Shown here in pieces: positions 22,134 to 30,579 of a stretch of DNA of 32,468 nt. The position numbers were made by a program, and so were the translations under genes. This DNA comes from CAZPMT01 sp964587655 (lineage in GTDB: Bacteria > Hydrogenedentota > Hydrogenedentia > Hydrogenedentales > SLHB01). Below the pieces are notes generated by a model. That model was given only the letters and a program-made list of their open reading frames with translations, did no database searches and was not told the DNA's origin. Location of the stretch: contig CAZPMT010000056.1 in assembly GCA_964587655.1 (NCBI GenBank), positions 1-32,468 on the forward strand, read 5' to 3'. Within the stretch, counting starts at the first letter, position 1; every line of letters begins with the position of its first letter.

Positions 22134-24026
22134 TCACGCGCGAATCAGGCCCGACAAGCTGATGGCCAAGAGCGTGCTCAGTATCCAGCCCATAAGAATG
22201 TGGAACCAAAGGTAGATACGCAAGACTGTCCCGAAGGCGGGGCCGTGTCGCCACGGGCGAATCTGGCTTCTCTTCCCGTCATCCGGCATCCAGTATTCGG
22301 CGTGGCGCAGATTGACTAGCGGAATGAGGCTCTCAATCGAGTAGACTAGCGCACACGGCGTGGGACAGTAGTCGGCGGGGTCTTTCCTGGTGCAGGCCAT
22401 AACGTTACCGCGAAACCCTTTCTTGAATAGGACCCACCCCAGGATGACCATCCAGCCGAGTACCCACAGCACGTTCCAGGGACGGTAACCGTATCCAGTG
22501 GCCTTACCGTACAACCAATACAACACGCAGCCTAGGCCGGACATGCGCATCGCTCGTTCCTGATTCTTGGCAATTAGAACTTCCCTGGCGCCCTGCTCAT
22601 CACCTGATTCCCGCAGCACTTTGGCAAGTTGCTCGTAGGGTTGAGGGCTGAAGGAGTCGGACCGCGGCTGGAGGCCGAGCCATCGAATGCGGTCCGCTGC
22701 ACTCACGGCTGGTTTACCCGCGGGGGTGCCAAGCTCGTCGTACTCGAGCCCCTGAAGCGACAGGTGGCCGGGAGCGGGCCAACTGGTCTCATCATCCACC
22801 AATGTCCCGATCTGCGCGGATCTGAGGTCGAACGCGGCAGACTGGGGAGAAGGACTCCCCGACCATTCGAAGCGTCTGCGAACCGAGGCTCCGACGAGGC
22901 TGACGCACCCTTGCGCTTGAAAGCCTTCCCGCAGAAATGCACTGCCTTCAACGTGAAGGTTCTCGGCGTTGAGCGCGTACCCACCAGCGTTGTTAAACAC
23001 CCCGCCGTCGCATCCCAGATTATCGGCGATTGTCGCGCCGAGGAGACGCACTTCCCCGTCTGCGTTGAAATGATCGTTGAGGAAAACGCCACCAGTCACG
23101 TGAACGCGGTCTGCGCTCAGCGCCTTGCCACCAGCGTTCTTGAACACTGCGTCAGTGCATTGCAGATTGCCGCCGATTATTGCGTCGATGAGATGCACTT
23201 GCCCATCCGCCCTGAACTTGCTCCGTAAGAGCACGTGGCCTTGGACCTGAATGCTGCCTGCGCTGAGCGCGTTGCCAGCAGCGTTGTTGAACACCCCGCC
23301 GTTGCATCCCAGATTGCCGCCGATTGTCGCGAGGATGAGACGTACTTCCCCATCCGCCCTGAACCCATTCCGCAAGTGCACGTTGCCGCGGACCTGAATC
23401 CCGTCCGCACAGAGCGCGTTGCCAGCAGCGTTCTTGAACACCCCGCCGTCGCATTCCAGATTGCCGTCGATTGTCGCGCCGATGAGGCGCACTTCCCCGT
23501 CCGCGCTGAAGCCATCCTTCAGGAACACGTCGCCATCTACCTTGACACCGTCAGCCAATATCGACTTAACGTGAGTCCTATTCAGGTAAAGGGCTTTGAG
23601 ATGAGCTCGCCGCAGGTTGAGTTCGTTCGTCAGCCCGCAACCCGAGAGCAGCAGCGGGAACCTAACTTCTCCAAACTCCAAGTCAAGCCCGCCATCGATC
23701 CGTGCGCCCTTGACCCGGACGCCGTGATAGGAGACGCATTCTGACGCCTTCGAGTCCGTGCAGAGCCATGCGATGCGGTCGGCATGGATAATCCGGTCTG
23801 CGCCCCAAGAGGCTGCATTGGCGGGATCTGTGTTTTCGCCTTCGTTCGCGCATTCGGCCCTGTTGCCTGTAGCCGCCGCCTCGAGCATCTTCGTCTCGGC
23901 CGGCGTGAGTTCGCCGAACCGTTGTTTCGCGAGCTCGAGGAGCTCCGCAGCCGGGTTGGGCGCGCAGTCCGCAGTAAGAGGCAAGCCAAGAGCTAGAATG
24001 AGAACGATTCCGCAAGCAACACGCAT
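22134..24026 (-). CDS. Membrane protein with 49-residue tandem repeats, function unknown
   Basis: The 630-residue protein has a signal peptide (MRVACGIVLILALGLPLTADCA), a cysteine-containing N-terminal part, a central repeat region and two C-terminal helices (PWNVLWVLGWMVILGWVLF and FGTVLRIYLWFHILMGWILSTLLAISL). The core contains four tandem 49-residue units starting at Phe173, 222, 271 and 320 (pattern FxADGEVRLxGATIxGNLxCxGGVFxNAxGxALxAxxIxVxGxVxLxxG), plus partial units at both ends; the period is exactly 49 each time. The pattern should fold as a right-handed beta-helix, as in pentapeptide-type repeats. Similar repeats occur in actinobacterial proteins loosely called membrane-associated oxidoreductases, without proven activity. 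GGGGAGG sits 8-10 bases before the chosen ATG at 24026; the frame extends upstream but the promoter overlaps that part. It is monocistronic and next to tRNA-Pro. Confidence 0.72.
   Translation of the reverse strand: MRVACGIVLILALGLPLTADCAPNPAAELLELAKQRFGELTPAETKMLEAAATGNRAECANEGENTDPANAASWGADRIIHADRIAWLCTDSKASECVSYHGVRVKGARIDGGLDLEFGEVRFPLLLSGCGLTNELNLRRAHLKALYLNRTHVKSILADGVKVDGDVFLKDGFSADGEVRLIGATIDGNLECDGGVFKNAAGNALCADGIQVRGNVHLRNGFRADGEVRLILATIGGNLGCNGGVFNNAAGNALSAGSIQVQGHVLLRSKFRADGQVHLIDAIIGGNLQCTDAVFKNAGGKALSADRVHVTGGVFLNDHFNADGEVRLLGATIADNLGCDGGVFNNAGGYALNAENLHVEGSAFLREGFQAQGCVSLVGASVRRRFEWSGSPSPQSAAFDLRSAQIGTLVDDETSWPAPGHLSLQGLEYDELGTPAGKPAVSAADRIRWLGLQPRSDSFSPQPYEQLAKVLRESGDEQGAREVLIAKNQERAMRMSGLGCVLYWLYGKATGYGYRPWNVLWVLGWMVILGWVLFKKGFRGNVMACTRKDPADYCPTPCALVYSIESLIPLVNLRHAEYWMPDDGKRSQIRPWRHGPAFGTVLRIYLWFHILMGWILSTLLAISLSGLIRA
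22923..23510 (-). repeat. Four in-frame 147-bp tandem repeats inside the membrane protein gene
   Basis: Four units of exactly 147 bp encode the 49-residue repeats. Unit divergence is moderate, so they are not freshly duplicated, but the units remain alike enough to allow unequal recombination that would change copy number without breaking the frame. Confidence 0.75.
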
Positions 24027-24075
24027 CGCAGCTTCCTCCCCTATTTGTCTATGAGCCAGGACAATGCCATCTACT

Positions 24076-24104
24076 CTTATACACCGCTCGCCCCCCTTAC
24101 GCAA
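24076..24104 (-). promoter_or_regulatory. Promoter of the repeat membrane protein
   Basis: On the minus strand TTGCGT (24099-24104) and TATAAG (24076-24081) are 17 bases apart, placing the start near 24069 and a leader of about 43 bases before the ATG at 24026. Confidence 0.5.
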
Positions 24105-24292
24105 GCGGCGGACATCGAACTGCCCGGAATACGGGCCGCGCTGCTTACATTATCACTGCCCCCGGAGTTGTTCTTCTGATGGGCGCTCTAAGAAAGGGGG
24201 GAACATTCCCCAAAGAGAGGAGCAAAATAACACTTCGACGTAGAGTGACCAGCCCCTTCCGTTGAGGGCTTGGCGCCATAACAAGATCGCCG

Positions 24293-25228
24293 CTATGTCA
24301 GCGTCGCCCGGAGCAGGCCGCGTTCGATCATCCACGCTAGGGTGTCGCGAAGCGATTCGCGAATGTCGATCTCCGGTTGATAGGCAAGGTCTCGCCGGGC
24401 CTTGGTGCTGTCGATGCACATGTGTTCGCAGAGGAAGCGAATGCCGCCTGCGTTGGCTTTGCCGGTGGCCAGGATCTCTTCCATCGGTACGCAACGAAAT
24501 TCGGAACGCGATCCAAGGAGTTCCGCGGCGAGACGCGCGTAGGCGCTGAGTGTCGCGGGACGATCCGAGGAAAGGTTGTAGATCTGGCCTGACGACTTTT
24601 CGATCTCGATGGCGGCTCGGAAACCTCGTGCCAGATCGTCGACGTGGACGGGCTGCACTAGCGCGCGGCCGTCATTGGGAATCCAAATCTCTTTGTGGTC
24701 CGCGAGGCGCTGGAAGTATGCGGGGTTGCGGGCGCCCCAGATGTCGAGGGGCACATCGCCCGCGCCGATGACGTTGCTGACCCGGAGCGAACAGACTTTG
24801 AATCCGGTTTTCCGGTAAAACGCAAGGATCGCTTCGTCCTGCGCCAGCTTCTCGCCGAACCCGCCTAGTTCTTCCGGACACGGCGTGGGGTCGTCCTCGC
24901 GCGAAGGCACGCGCTCGGCCGGCGCGTACACGCCAGTCGAGCCGCAGTGAACCAACTGTCCCGCGTGACGGCGCAACATCGGCAGGCTCCACGCCAGATC
25001 TGCTGCTTGCAGAATCGAGTCGACGACGGCGTCATAACGTCCGTCGCGCAGACACGCCTCCACAAAGACAGAGTCCCGCACATCCCCAAGCAAGTGCTGC
25101 ACGGACCCAGGCAGATCCCCCGGCGTCTGGCCGCGGTGCAGCACTGCCACGTCGTGGCCGCAACGCGTCAGCTCGCGGGCGATCGCCGCGCCCAGGTAAC
25201 GAGTTCCACCGATAATAAGCGTCCGCAT
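24293..25228 (-). CDS. NAD-dependent epimerase/dehydratase-like SDR with altered active site
   Basis: A 311-residue extended SDR. The Rossmann start is MRTLIIGGTRYLGAAIAREL with GGTRYLG at 7-13; VHCGSTGVY carries the active-site Ser/Thr, and LRVSNVIGAGDVPLDIWG and IYNLSSDRP follow as in UDP-sugar epimerases. Where YxxxK is expected the sequence reads GGFGEKLAQDE (Phe124, Lys127), so the catalytic Tyr is missing and the spacing is one short. It may be a subgroup with different chemistry or an inactive binder. The ATG at 25228 has GGAGGGT 7 bases upstream; two further ATGs at 25234 and 25243 are in frame but poorly placed. It is divergent from the phosphodiesterase gene across about 110 bases. 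Confidence 0.8.
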   Translation of the reverse strand: MRTLIIGGTRYLGAAIARELTRCGHDVAVLHRGQTPGDLPGSVQHLLGDVRDSVFVEACLRDGRYDAVVDSILQAADLAWSLPMLRRHAGQLVHCGSTGVYAPAERVPSREDDPTPCPEELGGFGEKLAQDEAILAFYRKTGFKVCSLRVSNVIGAGDVPLDIWGARNPAYFQRLADHKEIWIPNDGRALVQPVHVDDLARGFRAAIEIEKSSGQIYNLSSDRPATLSAYARLAAELLGSRSEFRCVPMEEILATGKANAGGIRFLCEHMCIDSTKARRDLAYQPEIDIRESLRDTLAWMIERGLLRATLT

Positions 25229-25341
25229 GGGCATACCCTCCATCCTTGACCGCTGCTCCTAGATTACCAAATGGAACGCCGACGAAACGACTTGCCCTGG
25301 AAGCGGATGTGCCACCCATTGCGATTTGTTAGAATGGCCGC

Positions 25342-26916
25342 ATGCCTCGTTTCCTTCTCATAGGATTGGATGGTGCGGAACCGGCGCTTGCCGGGCGCTG
25401 GATGGACGAGGGCCGCATGCCGCATCTGGCGGGACTGCGACGGACGGGCAGCTATCTCCATCTCGAAAGCACCGTGCCGTCGGCGACGTTTCCGGCGTGG
25501 ACAACGTGCGTCACGGGCGTGAATCCGGGACGTCACGGCATCTTCGATTTCACGGAGGTCGTGTCCGGGCAACACACTCTTCGTTTCCTCAACGCACGGG
25601 ACCGGAAAGCCCCCGCTCTCTGGAACATACTCTCCGAGGCGGGGAAACGCGTCGCTGTCATCGGCGTTCCGGCGACGTATCCGCCGGAACAGGTTAACGG
25701 CGTCATGGTCTCCGGGTTCGACTCACCCGTCTGTACCTGCGTGGATAGATCTTTCGTGTATCCGCCCTCGTTGTACGACGACGTTCGAGATTGGCGGTTC
25801 GCGGACTTCCAGGAGACGGATATCGGGCCCGGCTGGCACGACCGCGCGCTGCCGAAGCTCCTCGAAGGCATCGCGATCAAGGAAGCCATCGCATTGAAGC
25901 TCCTGAAGCGCGAGCCGTGGGACTTCTTCATGGTCGTGTTCGGCGAATCCGACACCGTGGCGCATCATTTCTGGCTGTTCCACGATCCGCAATCGCCGCG
26001 CCATCGCGCGGGACACGAACACGCGATCCGCGACGTTTATCAGCGGCTCGATGCCGCCGTCGGCAGTCTAATCAAAGCTGCGGGCGACGACGTGATCGTT
26101 GCGATCGTCTCGGATCACGGATTCGGCGGTGCGGGAACAGGCGTGCTTCACCTCAACAACTGGCTCGATGAACTGGGTTATCTGGAGTTCTCGCGTTCGC
26201 GAAGCGGTCTCCTGAAAAGTCTGGCCATGAAGGGTCTTCCCGGACGTTGGCGGGGTGCGGCGTTCCGGCGCTTTCGGAATCTCGCCGCGGGCGCGGAAAG
26301 CCGCTCGCGGTTCGGCGGAATCGATTGGGCGCGCACGCGCGCGTGGTCCGAGGAACTCAACTACTTCCCATCGATCCGTATAAACCTGAAAAGCCGGGAT
26401 CCCAGCGGGCAAGTCGATCCGCGTGACTACGATGCCTTCTGCGATGAGCTTTGCAGGCGACTCGAGGCTTGGCCGCCCATCAGGAAAGCATGGCGTCGCG
26501 ATGATCTGTATCACGGCGACCATGTTGAACGGGCTCCGGATATCATACTCGAGCTTGCGCTTGAAGACGGCTACTCGTATTCGTGCCTGCGCAGTCGCGG
26601 CGGACCGGCGTTGCGTCGCATCGCGCCCGAAGAGCATCTTGGCGGCAAGGAGCGCGGTATGAACGGCAATCACCGGCCCGTCGGAGTGTTGTTTCTTTCG
26701 AGCCGGTCGGCGGCCGGTGCGGCGCACATCCAAGACGTCGCGCCCACAGTGTTGGCCGCGCTCGACGTGGCCGCGCCTCTCATGGACGGGACATCTCTCT
26801 TGGGTCCGGTCTTGCATGGGGCAGGTCCCGATCATTCGGATGCCGGGCGTCCGTACGAACCGGAACAGGAACGCGTTGTCGAGGATCGGCTCCGGGCGCT
26901 GGGGTATCTCGAATGA
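25342..26916 (+). CDS. Type I phosphodiesterase / nucleotide pyrophosphatase-like protein (alkaline phosphatase superfamily)
   Basis: The 524-residue protein has the metal and catalytic residues of the alkaline phosphatase superfamily: GLDGAEP (Asp10), ATFPAWTTCVTGVNPGRHGIFDF with candidate nucleophile Thr49, GESDTVAHHFW (Asp204, His208), VSDHGFGG (Asp258, His259) and GNHRPVG (His444). No signal peptide or membrane helix is evident, so it is probably cytoplasmic. The family cleaves phosphodiesters or pyrophosphates; the substrate cannot be told from sequence. Its stop overlaps the next start (ATGA), so it is coupled to a GT4 glycosyltransferase. Proteins of this type are often found beside polysaccharide or glycolipid genes, suggesting action on a nucleotide- or lipid-linked sugar phosphate. 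Confidence 0.85.
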   Translation: MPRFLLIGLDGAEPALAGRWMDEGRMPHLAGLRRTGSYLHLESTVPSATFPAWTTCVTGVNPGRHGIFDFTEVVSGQHTLRFLNARDRKAPALWNILSEAGKRVAVIGVPATYPPEQVNGVMVSGFDSPVCTCVDRSFVYPPSLYDDVRDWRFADFQETDIGPGWHDRALPKLLEGIAIKEAIALKLLKREPWDFFMVVFGESDTVAHHFWLFHDPQSPRHRAGHEHAIRDVYQRLDAAVGSLIKAAGDDVIVAIVSDHGFGGAGTGVLHLNNWLDELGYLEFSRSRSGLLKSLAMKGLPGRWRGAAFRRFRNLAAGAESRSRFGGIDWARTRAWSEELNYFPSIRINLKSRDPSGQVDPRDYDAFCDELCRRLEAWPPIRKAWRRDDLYHGDHVERAPDIILELALEDGYSYSCLRSRGGPALRRIAPEEHLGGKERGMNGNHRPVGVLFLSSRSAAGAAHIQDVAPTVLAALDVAAPLMDGTSLLGPVLHGAGPDHSDAGRPYEPEQERVVEDRLRALGYLE

Positions 26917-27998
26917 AGCTGCGCATCGCGATGGTGGCCGCTTGTCCCTATCCCGTGCTGCAAGGCTCGCAGGTGCTCCTACGGAGCACCGCGGAAGCGG
27001 TCCGGCGCCGCGGGCACGACGTTCATCTCGTTGTCTACGGGTACGGCGCTGGCGAGGACGACGGAACTCTGCCGGTTCATCGGTGCATGTCGATCCCCGG
27101 CATGCGGCGCACTCTCGCGGGTCCATCGTGGGGCAAACCCCTTGCCGACGTGGCGCTTGTCGCTACGCTCCGTCGCGTGATCCGTGAACAGAACATTGAT
27201 ATCGTTCACGCCCACAATTACGAAGGCCTGATCGTCGCGCTGGCCGCCCGCAAGCGCCCCATCGTGTACCACGCGCACAACGCGATGGCGGATGAACTCC
27301 CGCATTTCTTGCGCGGCAGCCGCATCGCGGGGAAATGGCTGGACACGACATTTCCACGGCGGGCCGATCGCATCATCGCATTGCACGACCGTTTGGCGGA
27401 CTATCTGGTCCAATGCGGGTGCAATCCGTCCCGCGTGTCCGTCATTCCGCCCTGCGTTGACGCGGATCGGTTCGACATCGGCGAGGTGTCCGACTACATT
27501 CCGCCTGTCCTCTACACCGGCAACCTTGACGCGTACCAGAATCTGCCGTTGCTCTTGCGCGCGGTCGCCAGAGTCCGTTCCGTGATCCCGCAAGTAACGC
27601 TGCGGCTCGGCTCTGCTGATTTGACGGTCATCCCCGGAACAGAGATGGTCCCCATACCGGATTTCGACACGTTGCGCAAGGTCTTGCGCGAAGACGCGGT
27701 GTTTGTAAGCCCGCGGGTTTCGTGGTCCGGATATCCCATCAAGCTGCTGAACGCCATGGCCGCGGCGAAGCCCATCGTCGCATGCGCAAGCGCATCGCAC
27801 TGCCTCGTCCACGAGCGGAACGGTCTCGTTGTGCCTGACAACGACGAGCGCGCAATGGCCGAAGCCATCATCCGCCTGTTGAGAGATCCCGAACTGCGGG
27901 CAAGGCTTGGCCGCAATGCACGACAGACGGCCGAAACACGCTTCGATGCGGGTACTCTCTCCGAGCGTATCGAAGAGGTCTATCGCGCCGTTCTGTAA
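26913..27998 (+). CDS. GT4-type glycosyltransferase
   Basis: A 361-residue GT-B fold glycosyltransferase. The N-terminal half starts KLRIAMVAACPYPVLQGSQVLL and contains IDIVHAHNYEG, typical of GT4 acceptor-side domains. The C-terminal half has VSVIPPCVDADRF, PVLYTGNLDAYQNLPLLLRA, and the donor-binding region SGYPIKLLNAMAAAKPIVA, followed by NGLVVPDNDERAMAEAI. The usual EX7E motif is represented only partly. The start overlaps the upstream stop by 4 bases; the frame is open further upstream but only within the phosphodiesterase gene. It should transfer a nucleotide-activated sugar to a lipid, protein or glycan acceptor at the cytoplasmic face; donor and acceptor are unknown. Confidence 0.85.
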   Translation: MKLRIAMVAACPYPVLQGSQVLLRSTAEAVRRRGHDVHLVVYGYGAGEDDGTLPVHRCMSIPGMRRTLAGPSWGKPLADVALVATLRRVIREQNIDIVHAHNYEGLIVALAARKRPIVYHAHNAMADELPHFLRGSRIAGKWLDTTFPRRADRIIALHDRLADYLVQCGCNPSRVSVIPPCVDADRFDIGEVSDYIPPVLYTGNLDAYQNLPLLLRAVARVRSVIPQVTLRLGSADLTVIPGTEMVPIPDFDTLRKVLREDAVFVSPRVSWSGYPIKLLNAMAAAKPIVACASASHCLVHERNGLVVPDNDERAMAEAIIRLLRDPELRARLGRNARQTAETRFDAGTLSERIEEVYRAVL

Positions 27999-28089
27999 GA
28001 GCCATCCTTGCCCGAAAAGATGCAACGCCTTCTTGGAAAGGTGTATCCTTTTCTCCTGCTGGATTGTGTGATTCGCATCGGGAGCTTTC

Positions 28090-29568
28090 ATGAGCAACGT
28101 ACGTGTTCGTTTTGCACCTTCGCCGACGGGCTTTATTCACATCGGCAACGCGAAGACAGCCCTGTACAATTGGCTGTTTGCGCGGAGCACGGGAGGCGTG
28201 TTCATCCTACGGCTTGAAGATACCGACGTCGAGCGCAGCAAGCAGGAATACGCTGAAGTCCTGTGCGATTGCCTGCGATGGCTCGGCCTCGATTGGGACG
28301 AAGGCCCGGCGTTTCAGAACGTTCCCGCAAGGGGCGATTATGGTCCGTATCGGCAGTCCGAGCGTGTCGATCTCTATCGCCGCGAGGCGAACCGTCTGAT
28401 CTCCGAAGGCAAGGCGTACCGCTGTTTCTGTTCGAAGGAGGAACTCGACGCCGAGCGCGAACGCGCCGCCGCGGAGAAACGCCCGCCGCGCTATAATCAG
28501 AAGTGCCGTAATCTCACAGCGGAACAGATCGCCGCGAAAGGCGATGCGCCGTATGCGATCCGCTTCAAGGTTACGCAAGGCGTCACGGAGGTGCACGACC
28601 TGTTGCAGGGCGTCGTGCGCACGGAGAACAAGGAGTTCGACGACTTCATTGTACTGCGCCCGAGCGGCGATCCGATCTTTCACCTCGCCGTTGTGGTGGA
28701 TGACGGCCTGATGAAGGTGACCCATGTGATCCGCGGCGACGATCATCTCACGAACGCCTCGCGGCACGTGATGCTCTTTAAGGCGCTCGGTTACGAAGTC
28801 CCGACCTTTGTTCACCATCCGCTCATACATGATGAGAAGGGCCAGAAGTACAGCAAGCGACTCCACGGCGCCAATGTTCTCGATTGGCGCGCGGACGGTT
28901 ATCTGCCCGAGGCTCTTGTCAACTACCTGGCGTTGCTCGGATGGGCGCCCGCCGACGGAGGCGAACTGCTGACGCGCGAGGGGCTCATGAAGAGCTTCTC
29001 GCTCGACCGTCTGAGCGCGTCGCCGTCGCGTTTCGATCTCAAGAAGGCTCAATGGTTGAACGGCCAGCACATGCGCATGATGCCCGTCGAGACGCTTCGC
29101 GATCTCGTGACGCCGATTTTGCAGAAGGCTGGTCTTGACACGTCGTCCAAGTCGCTCGAATGGCTGACGCACATGGCCGCGATCTGCCAGGAGAAGATAA
29201 AGACTCTCAACGAGATCGTAGAGTACACCGACTTTTTCTTCGTGGAACCGGCGCAGTATGAAGAGAAGGCCGTTCGCAAACAGTGGAGCGAGGCAGGCGC
29301 GCTGGATCGCATGTTGCGACTCCGCGACGTCTTCGCGTATACGGAACCGTGGACCGTCGAGGCGTTTAAGGAAAAGTTCGAGGCCATCGCCGCGGAGTCC
29401 GGCGAGACGACGGGGCGTTTCATCCACCCGGCGCGCCTCGCGCTCACGGGTAAGAGCGTCGGTCCGGGGCTATTCGAACTCGCGGTGTTGTTAGGGAGAG
29501 AGACGTGCGTGGTCCGGATGGACCGGGCGATTGAATATATCAAGAACCTGTCGGAGGGAGCGTCGTGA
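28090..29568 (+). CDS. gltX: Glutamyl-tRNA synthetase
   Basis: The 492-residue protein is a class I aminoacyl-tRNA synthetase charging tRNA-Glu (and in many bacteria also tRNA-Gln). Signatures are FAPSPTGFIHIGNAKTALYNW (HIGH box at 17-20 as HIGN), RLEDTDVERS, the zinc-binding region with Cys112, Cys114, Tyr135 and Cys139, and GQKYSKRLHG (KMSKS box at 253-257). Length is normal. GGGAG precedes the ATG by about 6 bases. The last bases overlap the start of the ROK kinase by GTGA. No cluster of translation genes surrounds it, so the sugar-kinase linkage is the notable part of the context. Confidence 0.96.
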   Translation: MSNVRVRFAPSPTGFIHIGNAKTALYNWLFARSTGGVFILRLEDTDVERSKQEYAEVLCDCLRWLGLDWDEGPAFQNVPARGDYGPYRQSERVDLYRREANRLISEGKAYRCFCSKEELDAERERAAAEKRPPRYNQKCRNLTAEQIAAKGDAPYAIRFKVTQGVTEVHDLLQGVVRTENKEFDDFIVLRPSGDPIFHLAVVVDDGLMKVTHVIRGDDHLTNASRHVMLFKALGYEVPTFVHHPLIHDEKGQKYSKRLHGANVLDWRADGYLPEALVNYLALLGWAPADGGELLTREGLMKSFSLDRLSASPSRFDLKKAQWLNGQHMRMMPVETLRDLVTPILQKAGLDTSSKSLEWLTHMAAICQEKIKTLNEIVEYTDFFFVEPAQYEEKAVRKQWSEAGALDRMLRLRDVFAYTEPWTVEAFKEKFEAIAAESGETTGRFIHPARLALTGKSVGPGLFELAVLLGRETCVVRMDRAIEYIKNLSEGAS

Positions 29569-30548
29569 GCGAGCTGATTATCGGAGTCGACCTCGGCGGC
29601 ACCAACGTTCGGAGCGCCATCGTGTCCAGAGAGAAGAAGATCCTCGGAAAAGATTCGCGGCCGACTCGCGCGGACGAAGGACCAACGGCAGTCATGGATT
29701 GCATGGCCGAGAGCGTCGAGGCCGCGCTGAAATCCGCCGGTGCGGCACGCAAGGACGTCCTCGCCGCAGGTTTCGGCGCGCCGGGACCGATGAATTGGCA
29801 AACGGGCGTGGTGTACAGTCCGCCGAACCTCCCAGGGTGGAAGAACGTGGCGCTCGCCGACGAGATGCGGAAGCGCCTCGGGTTTCCGTGCTACGTCGAC
29901 AATGATGCGAACGTCGCGTGTTACGGTGAGTACTGGCTCGGCGCGGGCCAGGGCGCGGAGAACATGTGTCTGCTGACGCTCGGTACGGGCGTGGGAGGGG
30001 GGATCGTCGTGTTCGGCCAGCTCCTGCGCGGCATCGACGGCACGGCCGCCGAGATCGGCCACCTCAAGGTCATGCGCGGCGGACGCAAGTGCGGCTGCGG
30101 CTCGACGGGCTGCCTCGAAGCATATGGCTCCGTGACGGGCATGGTTCGCACGGCGGTCGAGGGCATCGAAGCGGGCCGGAAAACCCTTCTGACCGAGATG
30201 TGCGGCGGCGACCTCAAGAAGATCGACGGCAAGATGATCTCCGACGGCATCGCGCGTGGCGATGACTTCTGCAAGTGGGTCATGCACGAGACCGCTGTGT
30301 GGCTCGGCATCGGCATATCGAGCCTGATCAACCTCCTCAATCCCGAGAAGGTGGTGCTGTGCGGCGGAATGATCGCCGCGGGTGACGTGCTCTTCGATCC
30401 GATCCGCAAGACCGCGAAAGAGATGTCGTTCGAGGTGCCGGGCAACCGCGCGCAGATTATCCCGGCGGGCCTCGGCGCCGACTCGGGCGTGATCGGCGCG
30501 GCCGGCTGCGCTCTTGCACGTTATTCAGAGAGAGACTTACCATCATGA
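29565..30548 (+). CDS. ROK-family sugar kinase (glucokinase-like)
   Basis: A 327-residue ROK kinase. The ATP site is IGVDLGGTNVR (Asp9), the catalytic Asp114 lies in VDNDANVA, and the ROK zinc motif is complete: EIGHLKV (His166) and KCGCGSTGC (Cys176, 178, 183), then LEAYGS. These are the features of bacterial glucokinases of the ROK type; other hexoses or N-acetyl sugars cannot be excluded. It starts with GTG, overlapping the gltX stop by 4 bases, with GGAGC upstream, and is the second gene of the run. No helix-turn-helix is present, so it is an enzyme and not a ROK repressor. Confidence 0.88.
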   Translation: MSELIIGVDLGGTNVRSAIVSREKKILGKDSRPTRADEGPTAVMDCMAESVEAALKSAGAARKDVLAAGFGAPGPMNWQTGVVYSPPNLPGWKNVALADEMRKRLGFPCYVDNDANVACYGEYWLGAGQGAENMCLLTLGTGVGGGIVVFGQLLRGIDGTAAEIGHLKVMRGGRKCGCGSTGCLEAYGSVTGMVRTAVEGIEAGRKTLLTEMCGGDLKKIDGKMISDGIARGDDFCKWVMHETAVWLGIGISSLINLLNPEKVVLCGGMIAAGDVLFDPIRKTAKEMSFEVPGNRAQIIPAGLGADSGVIGAAGCALARYSERDLPS

Positions 30549-30579
30549 GGGGATCGCCTCGGCTTCTTGGAGAGGAAGT

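Noticed and set aside
22923..23510. CRISPR-like array
   Set aside because: The 147-bp units are in-frame coding repeats without conserved repeat/spacer alternation.
24180..24292. Terminator hairpin after the SDR gene
   Set aside because: The only stem (around AGCCC/GGGCT) is bulged and lacks a following T-run.
26979..28097. Long minus-strand open frame opposite the GT4 gene (372 codons)
   Set aside because: Shadow frame of the glycosyltransferase; no recognisable domain.
28207..29427. Long minus-strand open frame opposite gltX (406 codons)
   Set aside because: Fully contained within gltX and low-complexity in composition.
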